DNA from: Liolophura sinensis
Taxonomy: Eukaryota; Mollusca; Polyplacophora; Chitonida; Chitonidae
Assembly: GCF_032854445.1 (NCBI RefSeq)
Contig: NC_088303.1
Span: 32,373,501 to 32,437,500, forward strand
Direction: 5' to 3'
Length of the DNA stretch: 64,000 nt
Positions 23,886 to 38,200 of the stretch are shown one piece after another. Position 1 is the stretch's first letter. The number at the start of each line of letters is the position of its first letter. Position numbers and translations under genes: made by a program. Below the pieces are notes generated by a model, which saw only the letters and a list, made by a program, of their open reading frames with translations, was not told where the DNA came from and made no database searches.

Positions 23886-25861
23886 GTGAGAGTAAATGAG
23901 AGATCTCCATATTGACAGTTTATTTTGCAAGTACGCCCATTGCACCAGAACTGCCGATCTTCCATGAACAGGACCTTGTAGGGCAACAAGATGTACACAC
24001 AGTTGATGGTGTATATATGTTAACAGTGACAAGAATGAGATAAGGATTTCTTTGTGACAGTGCTGATTGCAATTATAGGAAGTTTCATGATATGCCTAAT
24101 TTGCATATCATATTTAATAATTTGCGCGTGTTTAACATATTTATTGTGCCGTGAAATTACAAATTTGTTTCCAAAGCGCTGAGGGATGAGTTCTAGTTAT
24201 TCCATAAGTAGTAATGAATTTACTGTGGATTGTGTGTCACGCGTGTGGGTGTGTCCAGATATGAGCCTACATAGCTAAATGGATGCAAATGTAATTCCGG
24301 ATGCGCAATATCAATCGGAAGTAAATATGTTTCACCGAAACTGACAGCACTTAGCATTTGTACAATGAAATTTTATCTTTGCACTTTGCATGACAAGGTC
24401 TGGTAAGAGTAGACACTAACGTGAGGCTGAATATTAAGGAGATCAGTACTTAGCAGGTCATGTTGCTCCTTCTAAACAAATTTTTCCGTCAAGAAAAAAT
24501 CCATTCTAGAAGGGCAAACCTTTGATCAGCGTTCATGGAAAGTTGCAGGCTTTTTTTTCCAACTGAATTTATTGCGGGTGTGAACAGTAGCGCGTCACTA
24601 TTCCACATTGTAATTAACTATTTAACACTGACATTTTTCATAAGCTGCAGAGTAGTTTACATTGGACACTGCCGTGCACGCGTTCTGTGACATTGTCGTC
24701 TGCTCACCGGTGTAGTAATTGAAAACTGTCAATTGATAATAGAAAACAAATACTGCATGGCTTACGTATATATTTGTAAAGACATTTTACATGATATAAG
24801 GTAGTAGCTTATCTGGCACGGTGGGTAAAGCTAGACTCTACATAAGAATTGAAGATGATGTTTTTAAGTACCAGTAGATGATGAATGTACGTTTTTTTGC
24901 CTTCTGGTACACAGTTATTCTAAGAACGTACGCGGACTCCATCGTCCTCACACCTACCGCACACGAACAAATACCGTATACATACTTCTCTATCGATAAT
25001 TTCACTCCTATATTTGGTACACATTTACTGAATATAATACCTACATGTAGGCTGTTACTTACATTAGTATCTACTTGAAAGTTTTACACACATGAAAATT
25101 ACATTCCATAGAAACGGACACAACCACAGAACAAAGCTCTCCTGAGTCATCTGTCTGCCCATAAAGCGTCAGAAAATTGACAAGATCATAAGAGGAGTCA
25201 GAGAATCATTCACTTCTCTGACATATGGTTTTCAGTAGTTAACATGTCTACAGAGATACATTAGAGTTCCCTTCAGACGGGTGTCATACAAAAGCAATTG
25301 ACTATTCCTGATTTCCCATATAAGAGTAATAACAAAATCCGCTACACTTTTAGTGTTTTTTACCGTTCACACTTCATTTTCTTATGTTTCCTTTCACTTT
25401 AAAGTTTAGTACATTTAAATGGAGAAAATATCTCTGTGATATGACTGTAGTAGTGTGATTTGCTTCGTATCAATGTGTTCAGAGAAGAAAACATTTTTTC
25501 ATGAAATTTTATTTTACCAATACTTCGGTATATCGGTATATCAAAGCAAATATGAAGGGTACAGTTTTTGATTCTTGGATATATATGTTTGCTATAAGGC
25601 TAACATTTAGCATGAATGTGTAATGTAACTATGAATATGTTATGCATCTTCATTTATCGAGATAATGTAGCGGTTGCCCAGGTTTCTGAGTCAGTTATTT
25701 ATTCCTTTGAATACCATATAACGTACGGTAACACGAATGTCTATGTACCAGATATGATGTTTAAATATGCGAAAAACGGGTCCACCTGATGCCTCCCAAC
25801 ACGCCTAAAGTGGTAGATTATCCGGATATTGTTTATCCCACCGTGTGGTCTAAATGAGCAG
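23886..25861. other. Intergenic between genes 2 and 3, nothing recognised
   Basis: AT-rich DNA with no supported exon, RNA gene or clear repeat. Confidence 0.5.
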
Positions 25862-26134
25862 TTATTTTAACGGTCCTGAGTAATATTTAGGAATGTAATA
25901 TGCCAGGTGCGTTGACAACGCCCGTGGCTTAAACACGTCCGTGTAGAGGGTACAAGTCATCATCCCAGGTGATCGGGGCTCTAGAGTAAAGGCTCGACAG
26001 CCTGTAACAGAGACACAAGTCTGACCACAGCCCAATCGTGAGCGGGCAGGATATGAGGATAGGGATGGCTGCGGTCCGGGCCGGCACCCTGTGACTCAGT
26101 CTGTAGTGGCCGTCATCATACGTTTTAGCTATTT
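25862..26134 (-). pseudogene. PAN exon with two small deletions (gene 3)
   Basis: 273 nt against 275 in gene 2. After YDDGHYRL the frame is lost (one base missing near 26094-26098, another near 26060-26070). The tail then aligns again with CTLYTD ... YYIPKYY and the original stop position. Confidence 0.85.
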
Positions 26135-26550
26135 CTGAAAAAAAAAAAACAATAACCCAAAGATTGATTAATGATTTTGAAAACAAGAGAAACAACGACT
26201 TTTAGAGTACTGGAGAAGCACACAACTTTTCTAGATTCAGACTCAATGTTTCCTGTTGGCACCATAAAAGCAGCACTGAGTTTTGTCAAGATGTGCTCAT
26301 GTACCTTTACCCATACAAAAACAACACTTAAGCAAGAAGCTAGTGGTATTCTGGGTGTATTTTCCACTATTAATCTGTGAGGCGTAAGATTTCTGTCAAA
26401 TAGCAAAAGCATGTTCAGTGGAATCTGCTTAACTGATCAATCAAATGAAAGGCATTGGGAGAAATTTAATGTGACATAATGCGTCAATATATTTACAAAT
26501 ATGATCTTAAATTCGACTTCCAGCTAGTGGAACTGAATTGTTCGAAATAC

Positions 26551-26664
26551 CTGTTTAACAGCGCAACCCTGTGAAATCCGGCTCACAATGACAACTTAAG
26601 TCGTTTACTCTGTGTGAACATGGCTGACCGTGAAGACAGGGATTCGACTAGCAGTCATGTATAT
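26551..26664 (-). pseudogene. EGF exon 2 with two stop codons (gene 3)
   Basis: It is the same 114-nt length as the gene 2 exon. The expected DINDCEPNPC reads DIHDC-stop-SNPC (TAG at 26648-26650), and a TAA lies at 26555-26557 near the end. Both look like G-to-T changes of GAG and GAA codons in the intact paralogue. Confidence 0.9.
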
Positions 26665-27179
26665 CTGCGATGATAAAACCCCCCTCAAGTACCTCGGTTT
26701 GTATTTTCATATAGTAGATAAGCATCAGTGAAAGGTTGAAAACTATATCTGAACTCGCCCTCTTCTTTGGTTTAATGTCGGAAATATTCGCCACATGGTA
26801 TCTCAAGTTCCTTAGTTTTTATTTTTTTTTAATTTAGTAAGAGTCAGTAGAATTACCATTGGAATGCACATCCAAAACTCCCTTTCTCCTTTGTATTAGG
26901 TTTAGAAAATAGTTGTTATTGAAAAATTATCGTGTAAATGTATAACGACCCCGGTAAAGATTCGAACGACGCCAGCAGGAAACAACCTTGGTTTGTTAAA
27001 CTTTCGAACTTGAAGCTGCAAACTAGCTATTGTTCCTTGTCGAATGTAGAACTGTGCTTGGATCCACCATAGTAACAAAGGGCCGTGAATGTGCAGCAAA
27101 CTAGTCTTTTGTAAGCTGACGGGCTCTTGCCAAAGTGAAAGGTAACTGCAATCCTATGTGGAGGTGGGGAGATTTGATG

Positions 27180-28125
<946 letters not shown>

Positions 28126-28697
28126 TCAAGTTTTCTCACAGTTGAAAATCCATATTTTATTTGATAAAACATCTTTCGAGAGAGACAAACAAGAGAGTAC
28201 CAGCAAGGATGATAAAATAGAAAAGAGACAGGAACTATAATGTTTACAGTTAATGATAATGCGATTACCAAATGATGAAATACATAACAGTGAAATGCAA
28301 GTATCCCATAAGTGAACACAATAATGTTGATGGAGATATTCAGAGATAAACATTTTGCGGACACGGGACCAGCTTAGCGACAAACACCCCCTCACTCCAA
28401 CTCCCAGCCCCACTAATTCCTACTCTGCCACCAACAGAGTTGTTATAACAGATTTCATCGCTGACGTTGCCACAGCAGGGTACGTAATTTCCCGACTGAC
28501 CACTGGAGCCCTTATGAAAACTTTAAACCATTTTTAAACCCCGAGAAGAAGGCTGATGAGATTTGTGTTAGGGCACAACACATACTACACATTCAGAGAT
28601 ACAAACCAAGCTTTTCATGTATCCATTAAGTGTTAGATTACATAAACTGCAGCTTCTAATCCAATAGGTTCGGACATACATATACTGTAGACTTTAC

Positions 28698-29377
28698 CTT
28701 TGTATCTCCACACAATTCCCATGTTCTTGGTACAACTGTAGCCTGCATCTTTCAGTTGGTCCTTATGTAAGACGTTGTTAAACACAACCATACAGCAGGC
28801 TTTCGAAACTATCCCGTCGATGGGCCCCAGACGTGTGGGTCCACCAATGCGAAACGTTCCGTCATTGGGTAAAGCCTCCTTGCTGGGAAAGGTCTCCTGA
28901 TCGTTTTCTAGGACACCTTGTCCTGGAACATACAACATAAGCTTCCCCTTTTCAAAGTCTCGGCCGAAAGCCAAATTCACCCATTCGTTAGTTTTTTGCA
29001 GTTTTGCTGAGAAGTTATGTAACCAATGACCTCGTCAGTTGCTCTATACACTTCTACTTTTACAAAGTTACTGTCTAGCCACATCCTGAAAACTTTGAAC
29101 CCTTGCTCGTCTTCAAAGTTCAGCAAATCTCCGTCTATTCCTGTAACGTAGAGATAGATTTGGACAGAAAACGACTGGAAGTCTAGATGCGAGACTGATA
29201 GGCTGACCGTGCCATCCGCAGTAAGGACAACAGCCGTCGTGCCTGGAACGGGACCTTCCTCAAACACATGCCCCGAAAGGTCAGCTGATTTCTGGTCCGC
29301 AATGACCTCATATCCCTTGGTCGTATCACTCAATGGCCACATTCCTATTTGTGCCGCGTTGCTACCGACGCAAATAC
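28698..29377 (-). pseudogene. LamG exon with single-base frameshift (gene 3)
   Basis: The first part reads MWPLSDTTKGYEVIADQK ... GYITSQQNCKK. The second part continues in another frame from TNEWVNLAFGRDFEKG to KACCMVVFNN and MGIVWRYKG. The switch falls on a run of six A (minus strand, 28992-28997). Seven A would restore the frame. Confidence 0.85.
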
Positions 29378-30378
29378 CTGGAAGATTGTAAAAGGGTACA
29401 AGGGCATGATTGAGAGAATACGGCAATTATGACATTGCATTTAACGTCAATGCATGTTAAGCCATGATGCCAGGAGAGTCGTGTAATTTACTAATATTTA
29501 AGAATTTAAAAGTACATGAACAGTTAGAATAAAACCTGGGGGGAAATCAAGAAGTGATTGGATTTTCTCTGTTTCTCTGGCCATTTGCCCACTGTCACAA
29601 TAGCAGCTAAGGGGGATGGAGAGATTATTCTCTTATGAAACCCGTCACACACTAATGTGCTTAATAATTTAATAAATATAAATGGAGGACATCAAAGCGT
29701 CAAATCTGGCATTCATATACCACTCGTAAGCCTTGCAAAGGCTTTCCAAGAAGATAACCGTTAAAAATCATTTCCCAAACACAGTTAAAATAAATATAAA
29801 ACAGTTCACAAAGGAAAGCGTGAACATTAGTGTATAATAAAATAGTAGCCCAAATAAAGCTGGTGTCATGTGAAAGAGAAGCAATCATCGGTTTGGTGGG
29901 CATGATATCCAAATCAAATTTCAAAGTCGTAGTCCGTAAATAATATCAATTTAGAATACAAATGTAGGTATCTCGGTCGTGCTTTGATTGCAACTGTTCA
30001 TAAAAGCAAAGTGTGGGTGACACGAATATGGATACTTATCGAGCACACAACATCGGGTTAAAGGGAATGACACAGCTATGCCTCAGATCGGCAAAAATAC
30101 CGGTAATCACGTGGTTCTCGCCAGATTTTATGTACGTCAGGACGAGAAATATTCCTATGTTACACATGCACACTTTGGTGGTTGCCATCTTTAACAACTC
30201 GATTTCCCTAACTAACAATAACCTCGACTGCCTTCGTACAAGTAAAAAATTTTGACGCCAAATCGTCAAAAGAAATAACGTTATAGTAGATCTTCGCATT
30301 GCACAAGGTTCTTGGTAGAAACTTTTAAGATGATAAAATACAGCCCAACTTACCAACTTTCGTTATTAGTATCATCAT

Positions 30379-33290
30379 TGACACACAGATAGACCCTTTT
30401 CTCCCGAACGGTGAAGTAGGCAAGATATCCCACATTGTTCACAAATGTAAAGTTCTAATATTCAATGAGCGTCACCTTGTATGATTTTATCCGCTTCAAC
30501 TGAGAGGCGGTGAAAAAGCACCGTCTGTTAAGGGCTCAACTAAACACAGCATTGTCTGTATAATGCCAAAACGGGAGTTATAATCTACTGCAAAACCAAT
30601 GCAAAATCAATTGATTTGGAATATGATATTTATTTTCCCGCTTTGACCTGTGCTGTGTGTAAACATTTGCCTCTTAAGCACTTTACTCCACACTCTGCTG
30701 AAAGTGGTGAAGTATTGTTCCGCCAGGTACAAGTACTATGTTATGTCTGTACCCCTGGAAAACACGAACTTAAAAGCTACAGTGACGCTAAATAAAAAGC
30801 AGACTATGGTTTATTGTATAGTTTTATTTATATACAGTAGAGTATACACTTCTTATTAATGTCCATAAATCTACACGTCGAAACACACTTTCGTAAACCA
30901 GCCGTCAACCAAAATGTCCGTTCCGGGCCAGTAATCGCATGACCAATTCCCAAAATGACGTTTTAACGTTAAGCACCAAAGAACTATCACGCAAAGAGAA
31001 TCAGTGCACAGTTTTCAATGATGTAACAAAGACGCAAGGAATGTTCTCGATATGTCGATACTCAAAATGACTCCACAGTTAAGGTTTGACTAGGATAAAA
31101 CAATACAAAACAAACAACCAGCGTTCTGTTTTTTTTTTTTTTTTTTGGGGCGGGGGGGTGTTTGGCCAAATGATTGCATTTTAGTGACATTTAAAGGTTT
31201 AGAATGCCTTCATTAATGCGTCGATAGCAGAAGATGAAGAACACCACCACAAATGTAATGTGTTCTACATGTGGACAACACGCACGTTATATCTGGATAT
31301 ATACTGTCCCGGATGTTATACAGAATGTTTATTTGGTCTATATGAACGTTTCGTCCAAGTAAGTATAATATTTGTCTTCTGTACCAGCTCTACACGCATA
31401 CAATTGACCTTATGCTCAGAGTCATCCTGCGCAATATTCTCCCTTAGGTCATTGGGACTGACCTGCGGAGTTTACCGTGGTTTCCACTACAGCGTTATTT
31501 CAAACCACTGTTAATTTCCAAATTAAATGCGTGTTATGTCAGCAGTCGCATTTTCCGGATGTTCTGAAACTTGTGTCTTCCGGGTTTTGGCAGCTACCGC
31601 CTTTCTTTACGTTTCAGAATGACGTCATGGTTACTTGATTGATTGCTCAGCGGTGGTAGTCTGAGCGGTTAAAACAATTCGTAGCCAGTTTCTGTCTTTA
31701 TCCGTGGACTTAATACTGCGATATTCTATTGAAATAGACCTAAGCATGAGTAAACAAGAATAATATTTTATTCAAACATTGAAACTAAAGAGTAATGCAC
31801 GTATTTTTGAAACTTCTCTGCGGCGATAAAAAAAAAACTGTGACTGTGAGGAAAACGAATTCTAATAATTGACTTCCGCAGCCAGCGTCTACCAGAGATC
31901 TGAATGCGGTGTTCATGGCAAACTCTTCTTAAAGAATAAACGAGTAAACCCAATGAGAAGTAACGCAACACAGGGATGTCCCTATATTTCCTTGGAGTTC
32001 CTTTGACTCACAACAGAATATGACAAACGTTTCTCGTCGACTTTCAGTGTCTTATATTCTTTGGATTTCAACATGACTGAAAGGATGATTTCGTAAAATG
32101 CAAATTTTGATGTCTGAACCTGCATTTGGAATATGAATAAAAACCATGTGTTTACACCTGTTTTGATTTTTGCACTCTCATGGAACACGTATTTCAACAC
32201 ACTCTATCCATTTGTCAACAACGACCATCACATGAGCTAACATTATTTGATACTCTAAAAGTTTGCTGCCAGTGCAATGTGCAATTGCCCTGTCGCGTCG
32301 AGGCATTAGTCCCCGTGTATATAAAGCAATTTTCCCTACAAGCTCTGTTTAAATATCGATTGTGCATCATCCATTTTTGGTCATAGAGCGACATGCTTTT
32401 TACAGTTTAAAACTGAGTATGTGTGATTACTTCCAGTTCAAAGCGTAACACAGGAATCCTAACTTTTTCCAATTTTTTGGGGGATGATATAACTGGGAAA
32501 AATTCTTTAACATATACGCAGTTTCACAGGCTGAAGATGACAATGGGGATATTTTTTAATATAGCGCAGGGACAAGTCGATAACAGATTTGCATGGGGTT
32601 ATTTATATTGTAACACAGCGGCTTATTTTAAGCCAAACGTCGGCTGGCCGCTAGCATTCGTCCTGTAATGCCCTAGCTACCGCACAATCCAGTAACTCCA
32701 CTTTACACTGGGTAGTAATGTTTTCTTCACCCAAAGACCTGGCCGCTATCGCATAAGTCAACTAATCACACAACCTTAAACTCGACAACGTTAAGCACCC
32801 AAATGTAGTTTCAAATCTTTGCAAAGGTCAAAATCATTTGTTTTATCCTGCGTTGTACAAGACGATTTGTGACTGAAGTAAAATTGATTTTTACATGGAA
32901 CGATTAACAGTACGTTTGAATAGAATGTCTCTTTTGTGTGTGTCTGCGCGAGCCACAAAGAAAATATAATCGTTCAGCGGCAACCTAAGCCAGATTGAAC
33001 TAAGCCGTAACAACGCAAAACGTTTCTAAGCGGATGAGGGCAATCTTGCGAGTAATGCCAGAAAATAGACTTCTGTAGGCAGGCTCATTGTTAGTTATGG
33101 TGTTATTTGATATTATTTAGTGCCAAAACTCAAAAATACCCATCTGTGAGTTTTCACATGATGAATCTAGTTTAGTTCAACTTATAAAAAATAATGCAGT
33201 AGTTTGTGATTTAGTCAACTTACAACTACATATAGAATGTCAGAATGTTAAGCTCCTTCATTCAGCGATGAAATGTAGGTCTTATTATTG
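30379..33290. other. Intergenic, dispersed repeat D and low-complexity DNA
   Basis: A reverse copy of repeat D lies at about 30870-31060 (CGCATGACCAATTCCCAAAA). A poly-T/poly-G tract is at about 31130-31160. No supported exons are seen. Confidence 0.5.
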
Positions 33291-33294
33291 CTTG

Positions 33295-33470
33295 TCATTA
33301 TTTATCTTCCGGACCTACATGGAAAGGTCTGCCAGTGACCTGCGGAAGGTCGTTGGTTTCCCCCGTTAATGTGGCCCCAGTAGTAAGAGTAAAATATTCT
33401 TGAGTAGACCGTACAACACCAATCAAATAAATAAATATATATATGTATATATGTATATATATATACACAG
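33295..33470 (+). repeat. SINE family A, 3' half, plus AT-rich microsatellite
   Basis: The body from GACCTACATGGAAAGGTCTG to AACACCAATCAAATAAATAA is present. It is followed by a TATATATGTATATATG tract. Confidence 0.75.
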
Positions 33471-33497
33471 GTTCTTGCGTGTACTGTGTCATACACA

Positions 33498-33832
33498 AGT
33501 TCGGGAGCGGTAGATCCAGCGTCAATCCTGGGTCGAGTCACACCAAAGACTTCAAAACAGGAACTTCCTCGCTTGGCGTTCAGCATGAAGAGGATAGTGC
33601 AACGACTGGTTGACCCGTATAAGTTTAATGGCTCGGACGGGGCGGCTTATTTGCCTTCGGTAAGTCGTCTCAGTGAAGCAGCACTAGATAAAAGAGGGGT
33701 GGAAATCCGTCCTGCAACAAGGAGGCACAATACTTGCACTCTAGGTATTCCTTCGTCGTCGTATGACTGAAAAATTGTTAAGTACGACGTTAAACCCCAA
33801 GCACTCACTCACTCACTCACTCACTCACTAAC
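33498..33832 (+). repeat. SINE, family B
   Basis: Head near CGGGAGCGGTAGATCCAGCG, shared body, and an ending AAGTACGACGTTAAACCCCA with a long CACTCACTCACT tail. Confidence 0.85.
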
Positions 33833-35005
33833 TCCATAGCCAAGTTGCGATACGTCTTGAACTTTGCTTACACTGTCGGCTAACAGCAAAGTGGCTTTAC
33901 CTAAACAGTTAGAATAAACGCCTAAATGAGATAAATAGACACAAGGCCGTACTGCGCCGATTACGTGTGATAATTTGCCAATTATCCCAGCGTCGTCTGG
34001 TTTTACTGTCTGTGCTGTAGTTCCTTTTTAAATTGTATTCTTGTATAAACCGGGATTCTGCTTGTGTACCAAGCATCCCCGAGATCTGATTACTATGCAA
34101 TGTTCGAACGTGTTTCTAAATTTAATGCACCGCAGAAAACATTAATCAAATAAATAAATAAATTTAAAATAAATGATAATGCTGCATTTTGAATAATTCT
34201 CATCATTTAAGCATTTACGTGGGCATTTAAAATAAATGTCCGTATTTTACAGATAACTTGTGACCCAACTTCCAATCTATTGTTGCTACTCTCCTTTATG
34301 TTGTTTGTAGTGAATAATTTTTCACTAAATATTGCTGGAAAGATGAATCCAGCATAATCACTGATCAGCTGAAATCTTTATTGTCCGTGAGCTTTTTTCT
34401 GGCCAGTCCTGAATAGAAACCTTCTACATGTAGATTTTTCTAGCACTGCGGCTTAGCCCTTAGCTCGTGGGATGCCCTTGTGTTATAGCTTATCCAAAAC
34501 ATCCGTTGCGTGTGTTCGCTTCTTATATACACGCCTATAAACCAGAAGTGGGTGTACATAGAATATTGTCAATATTGTCACTGATTTCTACACATACATG
34601 GGCCAAAGACTTAAATAATGACTTAAATCACATGTATTTAGCCCAGCGGCTATTCCACGATAAACAGCGCGCAAAGCATAGTGTGCTTAAAGCGAAACGA
34701 AGTTATAGGCTATGCTGGAAATGGCTATTCTCCACGGAGAGATAAGGGGAGACAATGCCAGTAACCTAAACTGAAAGGTTCCACTTTTGTTACAAACCTA
34801 AGTTTTTTCCCCACTGGAATTGTTCGGGAATACATTAAAACATATGCCCTGGTATGTAACGCGATCCTTTATAAAGATATGTAGCAGTGATAAGACAATG
34901 AGTCCGACTAACCAGGTCAAAAGTACTAGATGTCATTTGTATGATAAGGCCAGCCAGGTTTAAACAATATCACTCAAGGTCACGGCTGTGGTTTAATATA
35001 AGAAA
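33833..35005. other. Upstream region of the cyanophycinase-like gene
   Basis: About 1.2 kb with no recognised repeat or exon. It should contain the promoter of the gene starting at 35006. No confident TATA box or initiator could be assigned. Confidence 0.4.
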
Positions 35006-35200
35006 ATGCCTAATCTCAGGAAAATGGCAGAACACCTCTTGTACACAGTATTACTGACCACAGGCCTCTGTGAGGGCCTGTTACTCCACGGCCAGGGCCA
35101 GGACAAGCTCCCGCAATATCACACTTACGGACGCAGTTTAGTCTTGAACGGAGGAGCGGCCATAAATGTCAGTGTCACCCGAGAAATTCTGAAACTATCG
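35006..35200 (+). CDS. S51 gene exon 1: leader and first strand
   Basis: 65 codons ending phase 0 at TCG|GTAAGG. Two in-frame ATGs occur, at 35006 and 35024. The second gives the more typical signal peptide. The exon ends with RSLVLNGGAAINVSVTREIL, resembling the N-terminal strand of S51 proteins. Confidence 0.75.
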
Positions 35201-38200
35201 GTAAGGACATGGGTTTTCTCTTTTTTGTTTTGCTTTCTGGGCCCATACCTTTTGCACTTGAGTGATATTTACTTGTGGAAATGTGCTAAATTTGTTGGTG
35301 AATAATGGCAGTACAATGGCAAGACAATGGGACAAGTACAATATAGTCCCAAATTTAACCCCTATTGCGTTCTCTTTTCTCAACCCGTGTATGGCCAATA
35401 AGCAAATCATGCACATTGCTTTTTTCCTTGATGTTATGCATTAGAACATGTATGCCATTTTGTGGTATTTATCAGTGTCTTGGAACATTTTATCTGCCTG
35501 TTTTGGATGCATGCATTATTTTTAAAAAAATGTTTGACGGTGAATGTGCAAAAAAGTACCTACAGCATGCTAATATCCTAAATTACACTTTAACACTTGT
35601 TGTTATGTGTACAGACCCTCTATACTTTTGTTTTCCCATTCCGTTCATCTATTCCGTTAAGCTTAATCTCATCTCCCCTACTCTCACTGCTTGTGGTGCA
35701 ATAATCGCTTGACTACATTCAACTACATTTTGCACCGTGTTGCGTTCGTTGAAAACATCTTGCTTTCGCTATATAGTGTGGAAATCTGTTCATCACTCGA
35801 GGAAAGGTTCATCAGCACCATGCCAAAGGTCAGTGGTTTATTCCAGCTACCCCAGTTTCCTGAGCTCAAGAAACCTGAATGTCATCAAAGAAGTGGAAAA
35901 CTCTTCATTATGCAACACTCAATTAAATAAATAAATAACTACATAAATAAATAAACAAATAACTTATATCTTACCTCCTTAACAGGGCGGGGCGGGCCTG
36001 GCCCGAATCGGGGTAATAACAGCGAGTTCCGGAACCCCTGCGGAGTCTTACCATTACTACAGAGATCTGTTTCTGCAGCATGGTGCTGCTAAGGTCAGCT
36101 GGATTAATATATCAGAGAGTCATAAGGAGTTGAACAAAGATCCGGCCATGGTCCAGCTGATCATGAACCAGACCGGATTCATGTTCTCTGGCGGAGACCA
36201 GGCCAGAGTTATCAGCAGGTGGGTCATTAAACCAGTCAGTGGTATGAAACCAAGAAAACATTTCCTGCTAAAAAAGAACACAAAAGAGAAAAAAAAATCA
36301 AAACAAAACAAAAAAATAGCATTAATATGATTCGTTTTCCCGCGCAGTATCGACTCGGGTCCAGGCTGGATTAACCCTTTTTATCTTTGTAATACGTGAG
36401 TACGACATTAATAGCTTGTAAATTGCTACTATTTCAGTATTTACTTAAACAGCTAGAGCTCAACCCTACCTGAGGTAAACTGACAAGAGATCGTATTTCA
36501 CCGGTTAGATGCGACCATTTGCCAGCGGTCACACTGTTTTGCCTGCTCTAGGTTTTACTCTCTGCATTGTAGCCTTTTATATTATCAGTGTGCAAAAGTA
36601 ATTGCATACAAGTTGATTCCGTGCCCTAATGGTTAGAGCCTCCGCCTCGAAGTCAGGAGACCCGGGATCAAACCCAGGTCGGGTCATACCAAAGACCTTA
36701 AAAACAGTGCTTGCTGCTGCCTCGCTTGACGCTGAACAGTAAGAGGTTGGAGCAAGGGAACTCGTCAGTATAATATGATTGTTAGGGGTTTCATGTCTGA
36801 TGTTTCGGCATGATGCTTCATTGGTTTTTGGCGGCATTGACTGGACACAAAATATGTACACACAGCTAATGACTCTTCGTCGTCATATGACGGAAAAGTT
36901 GCTAACGACGTTAAACATCCATACACACAAACTTGACCCCTATCCCCCCCACCCCCGCCAGTTCACTATGTCATCTTGTCACATCCCTCTGAGATTAACT
37001 GATTTAGTCTGTTTGTTAATCGCCTCGCTCGGACAAACGTAGGATTTCGTGTCTTTTTGCACCAAGGTCCCATGTAAAGATATAGCATGTCAAACATTTG
37101 ACCGACCGACCGACCGACCGACCCACAGACTTAGAGAGCTGCTTACACGCGCCTAAAAGAATTTTGCCTATTGAAATATCCATGTAAGAGTTTTGTCTCT
37201 TACGTATTCATGCTGTCTCACCTCCCTCCTGACCATATAACAGTTACTGCTGCTTTTGTGCCTGTTAGACATCATATTGATGGCGCAATCCGTGAGACAG
37301 GGGGATCCCTGTACTCGTTGAAATCAATGATTATACCATAAATAAAGACCACTTCTGAAATATTGCATCCATATTGTAACGATCCACTATAGCTGACAGC
37401 GGATTGCAGTCTGTCATACATACATTTAGTAGGGAAGGCTTTTTATCCGTCTCACGTTCCACGTTTCTTTGTAGCGTATATTAATATATAGAGAACAGGG
37501 ATTAATGCATTTCTAAAAACACCATTTTAGCTTTTAATCTGGGAAATTAAACTGAAGAAATGCCTCGAACTCAGATTAACCACGTTTTTATTAACATTAA
37601 ATTGGTTATTTGCTTCACTGGTGTGATCAGGTTTGTGAGTGGAGGACACTTGAGAAAGACAAATTAGTATCTGGTTTACTATCTGAATTTACTATCTGAA
37701 TTTACTATCTGAAATGAATCCATTTCCTATAATCACTATATTTGCACAGTTAGCCGGGGTAAAGCGTCACAAACTCTAATGAGACGAAAGGTGTAAGAGC
37801 CTTTGTTTATTCTCTTGAGCGTTTCGTTTCAGCTACTTCCTCGAGGATCGGAAACCATCGCCGGCTCTGCTAGCCATACGACATAGGTTTGAACAAGGGG
37901 CGGTGGTGGCAGGAACCAGTGCTGGGACAGCGTGTCAGTCTTCACGTGTTATGGTGGCAGGTAAATAAGAACATGCATGTTTCACGATACTTTTCAGATT
38001 TGTTTGTTTGTCGTTTAATGTCATACTTGAGAATTGTTCAATTACACGTTTAATGATATACGCGAGATATTGTTCACTTAGATGTCGGTTTATGTGTGAA
38101 GGAAACTAGAGTTTATGCATCGAAACATACATTTGTATACCTGCCGTCAACAAAAATGGACGGCCCGGGTTAATATATTCGCAATTGGCCCAAATTTCCA

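Noticed and set aside
28985-29005. Programmed -1 ribosomal frameshift at the A-rich run in gene 3
   Set aside because: In the reading frame the heptamer is C AAA AAA, a poor slippery site, and other exons of the same gene carry stops. An indel is simpler.
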